Positions 44,001 to 53,347 are shown, counted from the first letter of the stretch. The stretch is DNA of 64,000 nucleotides from Hyphomicrobiales bacterium (GCA_900472395.1 UCHV01000032.1:1-64000); one strand, 5' to 3'. The notes: generated from the sequence alone by a model not told the origin. Made by a program: numbers and translations.

Positions 44001-45626
44001 TTATTCAAGGAAAGTGATCGGGTTGACCGGGGTCGCATCCTTGCGAACCTCGAAGTGAACCTGCGGGCGCTTGGCGTCGCCGCTCATGCCCGAAGCCGCA
44101 AGCGTCTGACCGCGCTGAATTTTCTGACCGCGCGTGACGTTGATGCTGCCGGCATGACCGTAGACGGTGACCTTGCCGTCGTCGTGGCGCACGAGAACCG
44201 TGTTACCGAGCTGCTTCAGGCCGTTGCCGGCATAGATGACGACGCCGTTTTCGGCGGCCTTGATCGGTGTGCCTTCCGGAACAGAGATATCGATACCATC
44301 ATTGCGGCTGCCATTCACGTTGGCGCCGTAACCCGCCACGACAGCACCGCTGACCGGCCAGCGATACTTGCTGATACCTGTCGAGCTTGGAGCAACGGAC
44401 GCCACGTCGGAACTCTTCTCAGCTTCCGAAACACTTGCCTTTGCGGCCGGCGCTTCCTGCGCGGTGGATTTCGCGGCCTGCTGCGGAGCGACGGATGCTG
44501 TTTCGACCTTTGCAGGTGCGGTCGGCTTGGTGACAGCCGGCTGCGCCGGGATCGAAGCAGTCTTGAGCGTATCGGAACCTGCGCCCGGCAGCGTAAGGGT
44601 CTGGCCAATACGGATATTTTCGGTTGAAAGACCGTTGGCGGCCTTCAGAGCATCGACCGGTGTGCCGGTGGCACGGGCAATCTTTGCCAGCGAATCGCCC
44701 GGCTTCACGGTGTATGTGCCGCCTGCAGGCTTACCGCCACCAGCCGGCGGGGTAAGCTTGCCGGCCTCAGCCTGCGCCTTGTCGCGTGCCATCTGCGAAC
44801 CCGGCAGAACGGCAACCTTCTGCTCCGACTGCTGCTGCGGCAGCGGCGTCTGGCCTTCGCGAGCAAGTTCCGCGCTATCGGTAGCAGCCTTTGCCGCATT
44901 GCGTGGGGTGCCATAGGTCGGGATGATGGCGATCTGGCCGGACTGAACCTTGCCGCCATTGGCCTTCAGAATTTCCTTTTCCGGAACGCCGTACCGCTTG
45001 GAGAGCGATGCAGCACTTTCGCCCGGACGCACCGTGACCTTCGGTGCGTTGGCAGTTGTCCAACCTGATGTCGACTTCGTCGTATTGGTCACAACATTGT
45101 CGGAAGAAGGGACCGAGAGCGAACGCGGTGCGAGACCGGCATTCTGCTGACCGCCCGGCATCGGCTGCGCCATTGCCTGCTGGCGGGTTGCAGGTTCCGA
45201 ACTTGCCGAAGGCGCGGCCAGCTCGGATCGCTGAATGTTGCTCGGCGCAGACGCGGTGCGGGCCGGCGACATGCCGCCGCCATAACCGCCGTTGTTCTGA
45301 TACCCGCCGTTACCTTGGTAACCGGCATTGTTCTGATAGCCACCGTTATTCTGGTAACCACCACCATTGCCATACTGATTGTTGCTGGCCATCGGCGCGG
45401 ACCTGCCGCCACCATTCAGATCGCCTTGCGGGATCGGGGCCTGACCATAAGCACCGCCACCCTGCCGCTGCGGGATGGACGCGGTGGTCATTTTATCCGA
45501 TTTGGAAAACAGATTATCGAAACGGGTAGCGTCAGAGCTGCAGCCCGTTGCGGCGCTTGCCAGCAAGGCCAAAGCAGCAAACCGCAAGCTCGATTTTCCG
45601 ACTTTGTATGAACTCTGAAACCGCAT
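44001..45626 (-). CDS. NlpD-like lipoprotein: two LysM motifs and degenerate LytM/M23 domain
   Basis: A 541-residue envelope protein. A lipobox (ASAATGC, Cys29) is followed by a low-complexity Asn/Gly/Tyr stretch of repeated YQNNGG-type units (about 85-120), a first LysM (TVRPGESAASLSKRYGV), a second LysM (YTVKPGDSLAKIARATG) and a C-terminal LytM domain. In active LytM peptidases a His opens the H-x-G-x-D metal motif; here it reads NDGIDI, while the later YGH and HFEVR are kept. As in NlpD and EnvC this suggests an amidase activator rather than a hydrolase. It ends a long minus-strand run and lies downstream of pcm and surE, a common neighbourhood for nlpD. Confidence 0.88.
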   Translation of the reverse strand: MRFQSSYKVGKSSLRFAALALLASAATGCSSDATRFDNLFSKSDKMTTASIPQRQGGGAYGQAPIPQGDLNGGGRSAPMASNNQYGNGGGYQNNGGYQNNAGYQGNGGYQNNGGYGGGMSPARTASAPSNIQRSELAAPSASSEPATRQQAMAQPMPGGQQNAGLAPRSLSVPSSDNVVTNTTKSTSGWTTANAPKVTVRPGESAASLSKRYGVPEKEILKANGGKVQSGQIAIIPTYGTPRNAAKAATDSAELAREGQTPLPQQQSEQKVAVLPGSQMARDKAQAEAGKLTPPAGGGKPAGGTYTVKPGDSLAKIARATGTPVDALKAANGLSTENIRIGQTLTLPGAGSDTLKTASIPAQPAVTKPTAPAKVETASVAPQQAAKSTAQEAPAAKASVSEAEKSSDVASVAPSSTGISKYRWPVSGAVVAGYGANVNGSRNDGIDISVPEGTPIKAAENGVVIYAGNGLKQLGNTVLVRHDDGKVTVYGHAGSINVTRGQKIQRGQTLAASGMSGDAKRPQVHFEVRKDATPVNPITFLE

Positions 45627-45785
45627 GAACCCGACCTACTCGTAACGCAACCAAGTGAGCCTGATTAAAGCGCGTTAGTCTTACCGTCGGGTTAAAGCCG
45701 GGATTAAGTCGGTTTTATTTTTGTCAAATTGATAACCATGTCGCCGCTGTTGCGATAATGACTCACCTGCCCGTCCGGCAGGATT

Positions 45786-46439
45786 TCACAGCTGCGCAGC
45801 GATGTGCGGCACCAGAGGCAGATAAGGAACGGTGAACAGATCCTCCCGCTCGAAGCGGCTGCCGGTCTTGGTCAATCGCACCATCATACAGGTATCCTCA
45901 TCCATCATGAGGGGCGCCATCATGGACCCGCCATGGGTCAATTGATCCGCGTAAAACCTTGGCATGCTTGGAAAAGCTGCCGTTACCAGAATGCGGTCGA
46001 ACGTGCCTTCACCCGGCATGCCGTTGCTGCCATCCGCCTGGCGGATGACCACGCCACGAACACCGAGCGCATCCATGCGGCCTTGTGCCTGCGTCACCAG
46101 AGTTTTGTAACGTTCAACAGAAAATACCCGTTCGGCCATACGCCCCATGACAGCGGTCATGAAACCGCTGCCTGTGCCGATTTCAAGCACCCGTTGACCG
46201 GGCTTGACCTGAAGACGGGCAAGGATGCGGACGGCAAGATCGGCCCCTTCCATGAAGGAGCCGCAGTCGATCGGAATGGTGCGGCTGGAATAGGCGCTGT
46301 CTGAAAACTGCGCCGGCACGAACTGCGAACGTGGTGTCTGCTCCACGGCAGTCAGGAGATCGAGGTCGGAAATGCCTTCGGCCCTGAGACGCAGAACAAG
46401 CGCCGCAAAACCTTCCTTCTCGACCATTCCCGACTTCAA
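45786..46439 (-). CDS. Pcm-like protein-L-isoaspartate O-methyltransferase family protein
   Basis: A 217-residue S-adenosylmethionine-dependent methyltransferase related to Pcm, which repairs isoaspartyl residues. The cofactor motif VLEIGTGSGF is clear, and RSQFVP, SVERYKTL and FDRILVTAAFPSMP match the family. However, the segment that in Pcm reads GQTISQPYM is SFMEGADLA here, so the substrate side is changed and the activity is less certain. The TTG start has GGAG seven bases upstream; an ATG four codons later lacks one. It sits downstream of surE, the usual partner. Confidence 0.82.
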   Translation of the reverse strand: MKSGMVEKEGFAALVLRLRAEGISDLDLLTAVEQTPRSQFVPAQFSDSAYSSRTIPIDCGSFMEGADLAVRILARLQVKPGQRVLEIGTGSGFMTAVMGRMAERVFSVERYKTLVTQAQGRMDALGVRGVVIRQADGSNGMPGEGTFDRILVTAAFPSMPRFYADQLTHGGSMMAPLMMDEDTCMMVRLTKTGSRFEREDLFTVPYLPLVPHIAAQL

Positions 46440-46471
46440 GCGGATACTCCGTTACCAAACACCAAGGGCCG

Positions 46472-47230
46472 TTAGCCCAGAACCTTCGTCAACTGATCCT
46501 GCACCGAATAATCGGTGAGGTCCAGCTTCAGCGGCGTTACCGAAATACGGTTTTCGCGCACGGCGTTGAGATCGGTGCCCTCGCCCGGACGTCCGGTGCG
46601 CGATGCAAAATACAGCCAGTAGTAAGGGAAACCGCGGCCATCCTTGCGCTCGTCAACCGACAGATCGAAATCCGTTTTGCCCTGCGATGTTACCTCGATA
46701 CCCGCAACTTCGTCCGGCGCACAAGCCGGGAAGTTGACGTTGAGCAGCGTGCCTGCCGGCAGTTCGGTTTCAAGCAACTTGCGGATAACGCCGACAGCAT
46801 GCGCTTCCGCGGTTTCCCACGCAATGATCTTGTTGCCGTCCTTCTTGACATAGGCCTGGCTGAGCGCAATCGAGCGCACGCCCTGAAGCGTGCCTTCCAT
46901 CGCACCGGCAACCGTGCCGGAATAGGTTACGTCGTCGGCAAGGTTTGCACCTGCATTGACGCCGGAAAGCACCAGATCGGGCTTCCCCCCCATCACCTGA
47001 CGCATTCCCATGATGACGCAATCGGTCGGTGTGCCGCGCAAGGCGTAATGCCGTTCGCTGATCTTACGCAGCCGAAGCGGCTCGGACAAAGTCAGCGAAT
47101 GGGCAAAACCGCTCTGGTCGGTTTCCGGGGCGACGATCCAGACATCGTCGGAAAGCTGGCGAGCGATCCGTTCGAGAACCGCGAGGCCCTCTGCGTGAAT
47201 GCCGTCATCATTGGTCAGGAGAATGCGCAT
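46472..47230 (-). CDS. surE: 5'/3'-nucleotidase SurE
   Basis: Metal-dependent phosphatase for nucleoside monophosphates and short polyphosphate. The 252-residue protein has the SurE signature MRILLTNDDGIHAEGL (metal-binding Asp pair), the Ser in DQSGFAHSLTL and the Asn-containing LVLSGVNAGANLADDVTYSGTVAGAMEG. Full length. It follows serS by 9 bp and precedes the pcm-like gene by 32 bp, so the three are probably one transcript. Confidence 0.96.
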   Translation of the reverse strand: MRILLTNDDGIHAEGLAVLERIARQLSDDVWIVAPETDQSGFAHSLTLSEPLRLRKISERHYALRGTPTDCVIMGMRQVMGGKPDLVLSGVNAGANLADDVTYSGTVAGAMEGTLQGVRSIALSQAYVKKDGNKIIAWETAEAHAVGVIRKLLETELPAGTLLNVNFPACAPDEVAGIEVTSQGKTDFDLSVDERKDGRGFPYYWLYFASRTGRPGEGTDLNAVRENRISVTPLKLDLTDYSVQDQLTKVLG

Positions 47231-47239
47231 CGTCAGGCC

Positions 47240-48520
47240 TTATGCTTTTTCAATTCGGGTCAGGCCGCCCATATAGGGGAGCAGCACATCCGGAATTGTG
47301 ACAGACCCATCTTCATTCAGGTAGTTTTCCAGAACCGCGATCAGGCAGCGACCGACGGCCGTACCCGAACCGTTCAGCGTATGAACGAAACGGGTCGCCT
47401 TATCTTCCTTGCCGCGATAACGCGCATTCATGCGACGGCCCTGGAAATCGCCGCAGACCGAGCAGGACGAGATTTCGCGGTAGGTATTCTGCCCCGGCAG
47501 CCAGACTTCGAGATCGTAGGTCTTCTGCGCGCCAAAACCCATATCGCCGGTGCACAGCGTCATGGTGCGGAAATGCAGGCCTAGACGCTTCAGAACCTCT
47601 TCGGCACAGGCCGTCATCCGCTCATGCTCGTCCATCGAGCTTTCCTGATCGGTGATCGAGACGAGTTCGCACTTCCAGAACTGGTGCTGGCGCAGCATGC
47701 CGCGCGTATCGCGACCTGCCGAACCGGCTTCCGAGCGGAAGGACGGCGTCAGCGCGGTGAAACGCAGCGGCAGTTTCTCCTGGTCGAGAATTTCGTTCGC
47801 GACGAGATTGGTCAGCGTCACTTCGGCAGTCGGAATAAGCCAACGCCCATCGGTGGTCTTGAACAGGTCTTCCGAGAACTTGGGCAACTGGCCGGTACCG
47901 AACATGGCTTCGTCGCGCACCATCAGCGGCGACGAGACTTCCGTATAACCATGCTCGCCGGTATGCAGATCGATCATGAACTGGCCGAGTGCGCGCTCAA
48001 GCCGGGCGATCTGGCTCGTCAGCACCGTGAAGCGCGAACCCGAAAGTTTTGCAGCACGATCGAAATCCATGTAGCCGAGGGCTTCGCCGATTTCGAAATG
48101 TTCCTTGGCCGGATGGTTCCAACGCGGCTTTTCGCCAACCACGCGGGCAACAATGTTGCCGCCCTCATCCTCGCCGACCGGCACGTCAGCATGCGGCACG
48201 TTGGGGATGCGCGACAGCATGTCATCGAGAGCGGCGCTGGCTTCGCGCTCTTCCTGTTCGGCGGCAGGCATGGCGTCCTTGATCGTCGCCACTTCGGCCT
48301 TCAGCTTTTCCGCCAGCTCCATGTTCTTCTGCGCCATGGCGGCGCCGATTTCCTTGGAAGCAGCGTTACGACGGGACTGCATGTCCTGCAGGCGCGCAAT
48401 CACCGCGCGGCGCTTTTCATCCAGCGCTACGAGGGATGCAGCCTGAGGCTCGGCGCCACGCTTGGCAAGTGCGGCGTCGAGCGCCTGCGGGTTCTCACGG
48501 ATCCACTTGATATCGAGCAT
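47240..48520 (-). CDS. serS: Seryl-tRNA synthetase
   Basis: Charges tRNA-Ser. The 426-residue class II synthetase has the N-terminal coiled coil that holds the tRNA long arm (roughly residues 30-100), motif 2 (FRSEAGSAGRDTRGMLRQHQF) and motif 3 (NGSGTAVGRCLIAVLENY). Standard length. It is followed closely by surE and preceded by tatC with a 98-bp gap on the same strand. Confidence 0.97.
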   Translation of the reverse strand: MLDIKWIRENPQALDAALAKRGAEPQAASLVALDEKRRAVIARLQDMQSRRNAASKEIGAAMAQKNMELAEKLKAEVATIKDAMPAAEQEEREASAALDDMLSRIPNVPHADVPVGEDEGGNIVARVVGEKPRWNHPAKEHFEIGEALGYMDFDRAAKLSGSRFTVLTSQIARLERALGQFMIDLHTGEHGYTEVSSPLMVRDEAMFGTGQLPKFSEDLFKTTDGRWLIPTAEVTLTNLVANEILDQEKLPLRFTALTPSFRSEAGSAGRDTRGMLRQHQFWKCELVSITDQESSMDEHERMTACAEEVLKRLGLHFRTMTLCTGDMGFGAQKTYDLEVWLPGQNTYREISSCSVCGDFQGRRMNARYRGKEDKATRFVHTLNGSGTAVGRCLIAVLENYLNEDGSVTIPDVLLPYMGGLTRIEKA

Positions 48521-48618
48521 CGTCGTTCCACGTCATCGGTCTGGTATCGGTTTTGGCCGCGCCAGCCGGCTCGGCCGTGATGTTGCTCCGGCCAAGCGAA
48601 CGTTTTTCCGGAACGAGA

Positions 48619-49437
48619 TTAAGCCTTGTCCGCTCCCGCGACAGCAGAGGATTCGGACGCTTCCTCTTCCTTGCGCTTACGTTCCACGAGTCGAGCGGTA
48701 TAGATCGAAATCTCGTAGAGAAGGATTGTCGGCAGTGCAAGGCCGATCTGGGAAAGCGGGTCCGGCGGCGTCAGCACGGCGGCCACCACGAAAGCGATGA
48801 CGATTGCGAACTTGCGCTTCTCACGCAGCCAGTCACTGGTCAGCAAGCCGACGCGGGCCAGCAGCGTCGTCACCACCGGCAGCTGAAACACCAGGCCGAA
48901 AGACACAACAAGCGTCATGATCAGGCTCAGATATTCCGACACTTTCGGCAGAAGCGAAATCGCCACACCGCCTTCCGTCGGAGCCTGCTGCATGGCCAGG
49001 AAGAACCACATGACCATTGGCGTGAAGAAGAAATAGACGAGCGCCGCCCCCATCAGGAACAGGATCGGCGATGCGATCAGGAACGGCAGGAAAGCTGCAC
49101 GTTCATTTTTGTAAAGGCCCGGCGCCACGAACTTGTAAAGCTGCGACGCAATGATCGGGAATGCGATCACCAGAGCACCGAACATCGCCACCTTCACCTG
49201 CGTGAAGAAAAACTCCTGCGGTGCCGTATAGATCAGTTCGGATTTCGACAGGTCGAGCCCCGCCCAAAGAACCGCCCATTTGTAAGGCTGGACCAGCACG
49301 TTGAACAGGCCCTTGGCAAAGAAGAAGCAGACGAGAAAGGCAAGAAAAAAAGCCGCCAGAGACCAGATGAGCCGCGTGCGCAACTCCATCAGGTGTTCGA
49401 TCAGCGGCTGCGGCTTGTCGTCAATATCGCCGGTCAT
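48619..49437 (-). CDS. tatC: Sec-independent translocase subunit TatC
   Basis: The polytopic receptor of the twin-arginine pathway. The 272-residue chain has six predicted spans and the family motifs PLIEHLMELRTRLIWSL at the N terminus, the FVAPGLYKNERAAFLPF loop and QLPVVTTLLARVG. The C-terminal tail is charged. Its ATG overlaps the tatB stop by 4 bp, the usual coupling in tatABC. Confidence 0.97.
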   Translation of the reverse strand: MTGDIDDKPQPLIEHLMELRTRLIWSLAAFFLAFLVCFFFAKGLFNVLVQPYKWAVLWAGLDLSKSELIYTAPQEFFFTQVKVAMFGALVIAFPIIASQLYKFVAPGLYKNERAAFLPFLIASPILFLMGAALVYFFFTPMVMWFFLAMQQAPTEGGVAISLLPKVSEYLSLIMTLVVSFGLVFQLPVVTTLLARVGLLTSDWLREKRKFAIVIAFVVAAVLTPPDPLSQIGLALPTILLYEISIYTARLVERKRKEEEASESSAVAGADKA

Positions 49438-50201
49438 GCTTCATCCTTCGGCGCGGTCGCCTTTTTAGGGACACGCGGTTTTTTTGGCGCCACGGCAGCG
49501 GTTTCGGCTGCAGCCGCAACAGTCTTCCTTGCCGGTGTCTTGGCGGCGCTTGCCTTCGGTGCCGTCACCTTTGCCTCGGTCGCTTTGGCAACAGGTTTCG
49601 AAGCAGAGACCGGCACAGCCGCCACATCCGTGGCCTCGACCTTTTTGCGAGAGGCCCGCGGCTTGCGCACCGGAACTTCCGGCGCCGCCATCAGCGTATC
49701 AGGAACGGTTGAGCTTGCTGCGGGCTTGCTTGACGCCGATACCGGAAGAACGGGGGCAACCGTCGCGGCCGCTCCTGCAACAGGCTGTACCGGGGCAGTC
49801 GCGGTTTGGGGTGCGGCTGGCTCGGCGGCCTCATCGGCATCTTCGCCCGTCAGCAGAGGATCATCGGACTTGGTGACGTTATCCGCAGGTTTGGGAACCG
49901 CAGTCGCCTTTTGCAGGTCGTCGCGAATCTCCTGACCCATCTGGCGCAGCGGATTGATGGCGTCGCGCAATGCGTTGGCAGGATTGAGGCTCTTGGCGTC
50001 AGACAGCGTCTGGCGCACATCGTCCATATCCGCTTCACGCAGCGCTTCGTCGAATTGTGTGCGGAAATCCGAAGCCATCTTGCGCAGATTGCTCGTCATT
50101 TTTCCGAACGCCCGCAACATGGGGGGCAAATCCTTCGGCCCGACCACAACGATCAGAACGATCGCTATGACCAGCAGTTCGGTCCAGCCGATATCCAACA
50201 T
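49434..50201 (-). CDS. tatB: Sec-independent translocase subunit TatB with long C-terminal extension
   Basis: Single-span partner of TatC. The N terminus is canonical (MLDIGWTELLVIAIVLIVVVGPKDLP), followed by the amphipathic helix (MLRAFGKMTSNLRKMASDFRTQF). At 255 residues it is well above E. coli TatB (171); from about residue 115 the tail is Ala/Pro/Val/Lys-rich low complexity and presumably disordered. It lies 54 bp after tatA and overlaps tatC. Confidence 0.95.
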   Translation of the reverse strand: MLDIGWTELLVIAIVLIVVVGPKDLPPMLRAFGKMTSNLRKMASDFRTQFDEALREADMDDVRQTLSDAKSLNPANALRDAINPLRQMGQEIRDDLQKATAVPKPADNVTKSDDPLLTGEDADEAAEPAAPQTATAPVQPVAGAAATVAPVLPVSASSKPAASSTVPDTLMAAPEVPVRKPRASRKKVEATDVAAVPVSASKPVAKATEAKVTAPKASAAKTPARKTVAAAAETAAVAPKKPRVPKKATAPKDEA

Positions 50202-50255
50202 TCACACGGCTCCAGCCGCTTCGCGCCCGCCACCGGCCAAGCCCGAAGCTATTTA

Positions 50256-50468
50256 TTACTTGGTCTCTTCGGCCTTGTGGTCGACGGTACGGGCATCAAC
50301 GGGCTTGCCGTTGTCCGCAGGAGCGTCGTCGTCAGCCATACCCTTCTTGAAGCTCTTGATGCCCTTGGCAACGTCGCCCATCAGGTCCGGAATCTTGCCG
50401 CGACCAAAGAAGATTAGCACGATGACCAGAACGATCAGCCAATGCCATACACTAAAAGAACCCATCAC
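50256..50468 (-). CDS. tatA: Sec-independent translocase subunit TatA
   Basis: Forms the twin-arginine export pore. The 70-residue chain has the N-terminal span (HWLIVLVIVLIFFG), the FGRGKIPDLMGD hinge and an amphipathic helix (VAKGIKSFKKGM), then a short acidic tail. It opens the tat operon; 151 bp separate it from scpB upstream, which should hold the tat promoter or be read through. Confidence 0.96.
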   Translation of the reverse strand: MMGSFSVWHWLIVLVIVLIFFGRGKIPDLMGDVAKGIKSFKKGMADDDAPADNGKPVDARTVDHKAEETK

Positions 50469-50619
50469 TTGACTCCATAGATTGCGCGTCTGTCGCGCAT
50501 TAGGCCCGATGTAAGCTTTTTACAGGGCTTTTTCAAACACCAAATCGCAGCATACACTGCGGAAGGATGCGCCACATCAGCAGTTTAATAACGTATGCGT
50601 CATCAGGACGCGGAGACGC

Positions 50620-51348
50620 TCAGTCCTCCGCACCGCTTGGCGCAAGCAGACCCAGTTCCTCCAGATCAAGCTGGGTGATCGGATCCTCGTCTTCCGTGAG
50701 GTCATCGCCGAGTGAAGGGACAGGGATATTGAAATTCGGCGGAATGCGGCCCGAAAGGAGCCCTGCCCCCTTCAGTTCCTCAAGGCCCGGCAGATCACGC
50801 AGTTCCTCCAGTCCAAAATGGTCCAGGAAGCTCACGGTCGTGCCCAGCGTCACCGGGCGGCCCGGCGAGCGGCGGCGGCCGCGAAAACGCACCCAACCCG
50901 CCTCCATCAGCACATCCAGCGTTCCCTTGGACGTCTGAACACCGCGGATTTCCTCGATTTCGGCACGGGTCACCGGCTGGTGATAGGCAATGATCGCCAG
51001 AACTTCCAAGGCAGCGCGCGAAAGCTTCTTCACTTCCGTTTCATCGCGGCGGATCATGAAGGACAGATCAGCCGCCGTGCGAAATGCCCAGCGGTCCTCG
51101 ATACGCAGCAGGTTGACCCCACGACCGGCGTAAAACTCGGCCAGTTGCCTCATGGAAGCGGCGACATCCGTGCCACGCGGCAGGCGGTCGGCCAGATAGG
51201 CTTCGGAGACCGGCTCGGCTGAAGCGAACACCAAGGCCTCGACCGTGCGCTGGATATCCATGTCCGACATGGTGAAGCGCGCCACTTCACCTTCCACCGT
51301 TTCGTCATCTTGCTCCGGTGTCGGAAATTCGTCGTCAACCGTTTGCAC
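50620..51348 (-). CDS. scpB: Segregation and condensation protein B
   Basis: Winged-helix partner of ScpA in the SMC chromosome-condensation complex. The 242-residue protein has the family segments QRTVEALVFASAEPVSEAYL, LSRAALEVLAIIAYHQPVTRAEIEEIRG and VRFRGRRRSPGRPVTLGTT. It starts at a GTG immediately after the scpA stop (TAGGTG), with GGAG six bases upstream. The C terminus is acidic. Confidence 0.95.
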   Translation of the reverse strand: MQTVDDEFPTPEQDDETVEGEVARFTMSDMDIQRTVEALVFASAEPVSEAYLADRLPRGTDVAASMRQLAEFYAGRGVNLLRIEDRWAFRTAADLSFMIRRDETEVKKLSRAALEVLAIIAYHQPVTRAEIEEIRGVQTSKGTLDVLMEAGWVRFRGRRRSPGRPVTLGTTVSFLDHFGLEELRDLPGLEELKGAGLLSGRIPPNFNIPVPSLGDDLTEDEDPITQLDLEELGLLAPSGAED

Positions 51349-52188
51349 CTAACTCTCCTGTTCGACCGTCTTGACCGGCATCGGCTTTTTCTGGCCCTGG
51401 CGCATATAGATGGGCTGGAACGCGCCGTCCTGGCGCATCTCCAGCTTGCCCTCACGAACCAGTTCGAGCGATGCGGCAAATGCGCTGGCTGTTGCCGTTA
51501 CACGCTCTTCCGCCGGCATGTATTGCAAAAGATAATCCTGCAACGCCGTCCAGTCACCGATTTCGCCGAGCATGTCGGTCAGCAACTGCCGCGCCTCCAC
51601 AAGCGACCAGACTTTGCGGCGCTCTATCGTGACCTGCGTGACGGCCTGTCGCTGGCGCAGATTGGCATAGGCGGACAGCAGATCGTAGAGGCTGGCATCG
51701 AAGGCCGACTGGCTGCGCTGCGGAATATGTTCCGGCGCGCCGCGCACGAAAATGTCGCGGCCTATGCGGTTGCGGTTGACCAGCATGGTCGCCTGCTCGC
51801 GCATGGCTTCGAGACGCTTCAAGCGAAACGCGAGGATGGCTGCCATTTCCTCGCCGCTCGGCCCGTCGTCACCGCGGACCTGCTGCGGGATCAGCAGCTT
51901 CGATTTGAGATAAGCGAGCCAGGCCGCCATCACCAGATAGTCGGCGGCAAGTTCGATGCGCACCTTGCGCGCACTTTCAATGAACTGAAGATATTGTTCT
52001 GCGAGAGCCAGCACGGAAATTCGCTGAAGATCGACCTTCTGGGTTCGGGCCAGATGCAGCAGAAGATCAAGCGGACCTTCGAAGCCGCTGACATCGATCA
52101 CAAGCGCCGGATCGGTCACCGCCCGGTCGTCTGCATCCTGCCAGAGCTTTTCCATGGGCGTGGCGCTCTTCGATGTATCCGTCGCCAT
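51349..52188 (-). CDS. scpA: Segregation and condensation protein A
   Basis: Kleisin subunit that bridges the SMC heads. The 279-residue chain has the ScpA/Rad21-like N terminus (FEGPLDLLLHLARTQKVDLQRISVLALAEQYL), ADYLVMAAWLAYLKSKLLIP and the C-terminal VTATASAFAASLELVREGKLEMRQ winged helix. It abuts scpB without a gap and lies 23 bp after nagZ, the order often seen in alphaproteobacteria. Confidence 0.95.
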   Translation of the reverse strand: MATDTSKSATPMEKLWQDADDRAVTDPALVIDVSGFEGPLDLLLHLARTQKVDLQRISVLALAEQYLQFIESARKVRIELAADYLVMAAWLAYLKSKLLIPQQVRGDDGPSGEEMAAILAFRLKRLEAMREQATMLVNRNRIGRDIFVRGAPEHIPQRSQSAFDASLYDLLSAYANLRQRQAVTQVTIERRKVWSLVEARQLLTDMLGEIGDWTALQDYLLQYMPAEERVTATASAFAASLELVREGKLEMRQDGAFQPIYMRQGQKKPMPVKTVEQES

Positions 52189-52211
52189 GCGCCTCTCCTA
52201 TGCCGCAGTTT

Positions 52212-53228
52212 TTACGATGACGGCAGCAGTGACCAGAACTCTGCCCGGATGGTCGCTTCGTCAGCGTCATCGGGCTTTTGGAAACCGGCCTCGACCGCCT
52301 TTGCGCGCCGTAACGCCTCGTCCGCCAATGGCGGCACTTCGGCCACCACCTGCGTCATCTCCTCCATCAGGCCATTGCAATGCAAGACAATATCGCAGCC
52401 GCCCGCGACAATATTGGCGGCACGTTCTCCGAGTGTGCCCTTGAGGGCATTCATCGAACTATCGTCGGAGATCAGCAGACCATCGAAGCCGATCGCACCG
52501 CGAATGATCTCGTCGATCACCTTAGGCGATGTGGTTGCCGGACGTTCCGGATCGAGAGCAGTGAAAACGATATGCGCGCTCATCGCCATCAGTTCATTCT
52601 TCAAGGCGACGAAGGGGCGGAAATCATGCGCCTCGAGATCTTCGCGCGTCACGGTGACCGTAGGCAGTTCATGATGCGAATCCGCCATGCCGCGACCGTG
52701 GCCGGGAATGTGCTTCATCACCGGCAGCATGCCGCCGGCCTTCAGGCCGTCAGCCGCGGCCTGCCCCATTTCGGCAACCGTGGAAGGATCGAAACCATAG
52801 GCACGATCACCGATCACATTGCTTGCGCCCTCCACCGGCACGTCGAGCACCGGCAGGCAATCGACATTGATGCCAAGCTTCATCAGATCGAACGCGTGGA
52901 GACGGGACATCAGCCATGCGGCGCGTAACCCCTTCCGGCGGTCGGCGCGATAGATATCGCCAAGAACCTGCGCCGACGGATAACGCTCGATCATCGGCGG
53001 ACGGATACGCTGCACACGCCCACCCTCCTGATCGATCATAACCGGCGCATCCGGACGCCCCACCGTGTCGCGCATGGCGGCGACGAGATCCCTGATCTGC
53101 TCCGGCTCCTGCAGATTGCGCGCAAACAGGATAAAGCCCCAGGGCTGCTCGGCCTTGTAAAGGGCAATCTCTTCTTCGGTGAGTACAGTCCCGGCGCAGC
53201 CGAGAATCATTGCTTTTGATTCGCTCAT
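52212..53228 (-). CDS. nagZ: Beta-N-acetylhexosaminidase NagZ (GH3)
   Basis: Cytoplasmic glycosidase of peptidoglycan recycling that removes GlcNAc from anhydromuropeptides. The 338-residue protein has the GH3 segments WGFILFARN, VMIDQEGGRVQRI, MKHIPGHGRGMADSHHELP (with the Asp/His pair) and the nucleophile region LLISDDSSMNAL. The start at 53228 matches the family; the frame is open to 53396 but would cross the terminator of the SPOR gene. It lies upstream of scpA. Confidence 0.93.
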   Translation of the reverse strand: MSESKAMILGCAGTVLTEEEIALYKAEQPWGFILFARNLQEPEQIRDLVAAMRDTVGRPDAPVMIDQEGGRVQRIRPPMIERYPSAQVLGDIYRADRRKGLRAAWLMSRLHAFDLMKLGINVDCLPVLDVPVEGASNVIGDRAYGFDPSTVAEMGQAAADGLKAGGMLPVMKHIPGHGRGMADSHHELPTVTVTREDLEAHDFRPFVALKNELMAMSAHIVFTALDPERPATTSPKVIDEIIRGAIGFDGLLISDDSSMNALKGTLGERAANIVAGGCDIVLHCNGLMEEMTQVVAEVPPLADEALRRAKAVEAGFQKPDDADEATIRAEFWSLLPSS

Positions 53229-53296
53229 GGCGACGATCATAGAACCTGCGATCAAAATTGCGATACCATCCGCCGACCTCTTGATCCATGCAACGA

Positions 53297-53323
53297 GAAA
53301 CGGGGCCTTTCGGCCCCGTTTCA
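53297..53323 (-). terminator. Hairpin after the SPOR-domain gene
   Basis: GAAACGGGGCC and GGCCCCGTTTC form a perfect 11-bp stem around a 4-nt loop, 25 bp beyond the SPOR gene stop. The T run is short and lies in the stem, so it may act as a partial terminator before nagZ. Confidence 0.7.
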
Positions 53324-53347
53324 GATTTCTCAAGTTCAGCGGAAGGT

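Noticed and set aside
45290..45390. Short tandem repeats that could suggest a CRISPR or VNTR array
   Set aside because: They encode the YQNNGG-type repeat of the NlpD-like protein in frame; there are no spacers or cas genes.
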